From NCBI RefSeq assembly GCF_036013645.1, contig NZ_CP107869.1, forward strand, positions 9,238,001 through 9,302,000: DNA of 64,000 bases. Reading direction: 5' to 3'. Position 1 is the first letter of the stretch. Each line of letters begins with the position of its first letter. The notes below the pieces were generated by a model. The model saw only the letters and a program-made list of their open reading frames with translations, made no database searches and had not been told where the DNA came from. Position numbers and translations under genes: made by a program. The DNA comes from Streptomyces sp. NBC_00490 (GTDB lineage Bacteria > Actinomycetota > Actinomycetes > Streptomycetales > Streptomycetaceae). This document shows, in pieces, positions 61,651 through 64,000 of the stretch.

Positions 61651-61668
61651 ATTACGGGCGCCCGTGAT
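61651..61668. promoter_or_regulatory. Inverted repeat in a divergent promoter region
   Basis: ACGGGCGCCCGT is a perfect 12-bp palindrome, and two further outer bases on each side pair after one mismatch. It is midway between the divergent hydrolase and PAS-phosphatase genes. GC-rich palindromes occur by chance in such DNA, so the call is tentative. Confidence 0.3.
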
Positions 61669-61746
61669 CTGCGAGAAGCGCCCGCGGGACACCGTCGACT
61701 CATATCGTGGGAAGTGATGCAATATCGGCAGTGAGGCGGCAGTGCC

Positions 61747-62976
61747 ATGGTGGACACGGGGATCGACTACGCAGCGGTGTTCCAGGCCCTGCCCGGCATG
61801 GTGGCGGTCCTGACCCCCGGTCTGGTGTACGTGGACGCCAACGAGGAGTTCGTCCGTATGTCCGGCCGCAGCCGGGAGCAGCTGGTCGGTCACTACCTCT
61901 TCGACGTCTTCCCGGACAACCCGGAGGACCCGGGCGCCTCCGGCATGCGCAATCTGGCCGCCTCCTTGCAGCGGGTCCTGACCACCGGCGAGCGCGACAC
62001 CATGGCCGTGCAGCGCTACGACGTCCGGTCCCTGGAGCTGCCGGGGCGCTGGGAGGAGCACTACTGGAGCCCGGTCAACGCCCCCGTGCTGGGCCCCGAC
62101 GGCGAGGTCGCGCTGCTGGTGCACCGGGTGGAGGAGGTCACCGAGTTCATCCGCGACCGCGGCGGGCCCGTCGGCACCCGAGCCCGGGCGCTGGAGGCCG
62201 AACTGTACATCCGTGCCCGGGAGTTGCAGGAGGTCAACGAGCGCCTGAGAAAGGCCCACGCCCGTGAGCGGGAGGTCGCGCTGGCGCTCCAGGAGGCCAT
62301 GCTGCCGACACCCCGGCTGAAGGGGGACCACCGGGTGGCCGTCCGCTACCGGCCCGCGGTCGGCGCGCTGAACGTGTGCGGCGACTGGTACGACCTCGTG
62401 GATCTGGTCGGCGGCGACCGTATCGGTGTCGCGGTCGGCGACGTCGTCGGCCACGGGCTGGCGGCGGCCTGCGCGATGGGTCAGCTGCGCAGCGCGCTGA
62501 GCGCCGCCTCGCGGGTGGCCGAGGGTCCCGCGCAGGCCCTGGACGTCCTGGGGCGCTACGCGCACGTGGTGGCCGGTGCGGAGTCCGCCACGGTGGTCAT
62601 CACGTTCATCGACTTCGACGCCCGCACCGTCACCTACAGCAGTGCGGGGCATCCTCCGCCGGCCCTGGTCCACGCCGACGGCAAGGTCGAGTTCCTCGAA
62701 GCGGCCACGGACCCGCCGCTGGATGCCAGCCCCGACCCGGTCCCGCGCCCGCAGGCGACGACCTCCTTCACCGCCGGCGCCACCCTGGTGCTCTACACCG
62801 ACGGCCTGGTGGAACGCCGCCGTGAGGACATCGAGATCGGTCTGGGGCGCCTTGCGGACTCCCTGACCCGCCACCGGGACGCCGATCCGGAGACGCTGGC
62901 GGACGCGGTCCTGGAGGAACTCCTCCCGCCGGAGGGCGCCACGGACGACACGGCCCTGATCGTCGTACGGCTGTGA
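61747..62976 (+). CDS. PAS-domain PP2C serine phosphatase
   Basis: This 409-residue protein has one PAS domain (about 8-125; VYVDANEEFVRMSGRSREQLVG), a helical linker with heptads (about 140-180) and a SpoIIE domain (about 185-405) with CGDWYDLVDL, GDVVGHGLAAACAMGQL, GHPPPALV and LYTDGLVERR. Likely an RsbU/RsbP-like activator in partner-switching. ATG 61747 lies after GAGGCGGCAGTGCC. It is the fourth such phosphatase in 40 kb. Confidence 0.9.
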   Translation: MVDTGIDYAAVFQALPGMVAVLTPGLVYVDANEEFVRMSGRSREQLVGHYLFDVFPDNPEDPGASGMRNLAASLQRVLTTGERDTMAVQRYDVRSLELPGRWEEHYWSPVNAPVLGPDGEVALLVHRVEEVTEFIRDRGGPVGTRARALEAELYIRARELQEVNERLRKAHAREREVALALQEAMLPTPRLKGDHRVAVRYRPAVGALNVCGDWYDLVDLVGGDRIGVAVGDVVGHGLAAACAMGQLRSALSAASRVAEGPAQALDVLGRYAHVVAGAESATVVITFIDFDARTVTYSSAGHPPPALVHADGKVEFLEAATDPPLDASPDPVPRPQATTSFTAGATLVLYTDGLVERRREDIEIGLGRLADSLTRHRDADPETLADAVLEELLPPEGATDDTALIVVRL

Positions 62977-62984
62977 GGAGCAGG

Positions 62985-63003
62985 CCCCGGGGAAGGGCCG
63001 GGG
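62985..63003. terminator. Short hairpin between convergent genes
   Basis: CCCCGG and CCGGGG pair across GGAAGGG between the ends of the PAS-phosphatase and MFS genes. A second small hairpin, AGCGC/GCGCT, follows. Together they may end transcription from both sides. Confidence 0.45.
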
Positions 63004-63038
63004 TAGCGCCCGCGCTCCGGAGGTGATCCGCTGCCGCT

Positions 63039-64000
63039 TCAGGCCGACGGCAGCGCGCGCCTGCCGAGCAGGAGCGGCGTGGCCAGGAGGAGGACTCCGG
63101 CCACGGCGATGGCGGTGCGGGTGGTGGTGAGGACGGCCAGCAGGCCCCACAGCGCGGTCAGGGCGGCGATGGTCAGTTTGGCGCTGATGGACCAGGCGGA
63201 GAGTGTGCGGGCGACACGGTCGGGCGGGGTGTGTTCGAGCCGGTAGGTGGCCAGGACCGGGTTGAAGACGCCGATGCAGGTGATGAGCCCGAGTTCGACG
63301 ACCATGACCAGCAGGAGCCCGGGTACACCGGGACCGACGAAGGCCAGCCCCAGTGGCCAGCACACCCGCAGGGTTCCGGCGGTGACGAGGACCTCGCGCC
63401 GGCCGAACCGTGCGACGAGCCGCCGGGAGATCCGTGCGCCGATCAGTCCGCCGACGCACGGCACCGCGAAGGCGAGGCTGTACTGCCAGGGCGCGAAATG
63501 GAGGCCGCCGAGCATGAGGACGGAGAGCAGCGGGGCGGCCACCATGATCAGCCCGTTGACGAGGACGGCGTTGAGGAACAGCGGGCGCAGCACCGGATCG
63601 GTGAGGATGAAGCGCCAGCCGTCGAGCAGGTCACGGCCCCTGAGCCGGTTTCCCGTCTCGGGCCGTATCGGGCGGACCTCCTTCTTCCCGCCCATGGCGC
63701 GGATCCCGACCGCCGAGAGCAGATAGCTGACGGCGTCGGCGACGACGGTCACCACGGGGCCGAGCAGCCCGATCGCCGCGCCGCCGAGGGGCGGCCCGAT
63801 CATGGTGGTGGTCCACATCGTGGCCTCGAACCGTCCGTTGGCGGTCAGTAGATCCTCCGGCGGCACCAACGCTTTGAGGCAGGCGCCGGAAGCGGCCGTG
63901 AAGGTGATGTCGGCCGCGGCGACGAGCACCGACACAACCAGAAGTTGTGCGAAGCTGAGGCGATCGAAGGCGTACGCCACGGGGACGCTCAGCAGCAGCG
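63039..64000 (-). CDS. MFS transporter, N-terminal part beyond window
   Basis: The gene runs off the window; its start and first helices are missing. The 320 or so visible residues cover about ten membrane helices with a cytoplasmic linker carrying MGGKKEVRPIRPETGNRLRGR. The pattern with LLTANGRFEATMWTTTMIGPPLGGAAIGLLGP resembles MFS_3/enterobactin exporter-like drug efflux proteins. No local regulator is visible in this window. Confidence 0.8.
   Translation of the reverse strand, partial: LLLSVPVAYAFDRLSFAQLLVVSVLVAAADITFTAASGACLKALVPPEDLLTANGRFEATMWTTTMIGPPLGGAAIGLLGPVVTVVADAVSYLLSAVGIRAMGGKKEVRPIRPETGNRLRGRDLLDGWRFILTDPVLRPLFLNAVLVNGLIMVAAPLLSVLMLGGLHFAPWQYSLAFAVPCVGGLIGARISRRLVARFGRREVLVTAGTLRVCWPLGLAFVGPGVPGLLLVMVVELGLITCIGVFNPVLATYRLEHTPPDRVARTLSAWSISAKLTIAALTALWGLLAVLTTTRTAIAVAGVLLLATPLLLGRRALPSA

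Overview
The window looks like a chromosomal segment of a Streptomyces or close relative. Base composition is very GC-rich, third codon positions are G/C, GTG and TTG starts are common, and the gene families are typical of the genus: PP2C/SpoIIE phosphatases, ROK and GlxA regulators, an orphan CU044_5270 protein beside an ECF sigma factor, DUF5133, a Tat-exported GH46 chitosanase and a TgmA/TgmB graspetide pair. No rRNA, tRNA, CRISPR array, insertion sequence, integrase or replication origin was seen.

Layout. 0.26-9.7 kb: a sugar uptake locus. It has a divergent BadF-type sugar kinase, a ROK regulator with a palindromic operator over the kinase promoter, a solute-binding lipoprotein, two permeases without their own ATPase, and two large cytoplasmic enzymes with toroid plus beta-sandwich character that match no family I can name. 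9.8-18.3 kb: an NmrA oxidoreductase/HxlR pair, a uridine-kinase-like protein, a SnoaL protein, a two-gene membrane glycosyltransferase/flippase-like operon, an orphan proteasome beta-subunit paralogue, and an APC permease with a partner of unknown function. 18.6-25.3 kb: soluble transhydrogenase, a sulfite-oxidase-like molybdoenzyme whose 3' end is triplicated with an exact 194-bp period, an MMPL transporter and a membrane PP2C phosphatase. 25.4-34.3 kb: an acetyltransferase preceded by a leader-like micro-ORF, a phosphotransferase, two oxidoreductases, an ABC exporter and a GlxA-type regulator. 34.3-38.9 kb: a graspetide RiPP pair (tgmA/tgmB) and several unknown proteins, one with four helical repeats.

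38.8-44.7 kb: a tripartite tricarboxylate transporter operon (tctCBA plus a universal stress protein) ends in a 15-bp hairpin and diverges from its CitA/DcuS-type two-component system. 44.7-46.0 kb: a strand-asymmetric GT-rich repeat region runs into a decayed dienelactone hydrolase pseudogene. 46.0-54.0 kb: a probably leaderless PadR regulator under a perfect 11-bp dyad with its membrane partner, a lamin-tail secreted protein, DUF1152, an OGA-like acetyltransferase behind a perfect CebR-type box, a quinone oxidoreductase, ferredoxin reductase behind an iron box, and an ECF sigma pair. 54.1-64.0 kb: chitosanase behind a ROK-like operator, three more PP2C phosphatases (one carrying the same sensor architecture as the Tct histidine kinase), a class C beta-lactamase-type hydrolase, and an MFS transporter cut by the window end.

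How the genes work together. The clearest modules are the ROK-controlled glycan uptake locus, the Tct transporter with its two-component system, the tgmAB peptide pathway, and a PP2C-rich set likely feeding partner-switching control of sigma factors. The operators near the kinase/ROK gene and near the chitosanase resemble each other, so amino-sugar or chitosan-type oligomers are a reasonable guess for the first locus, but this is inference.
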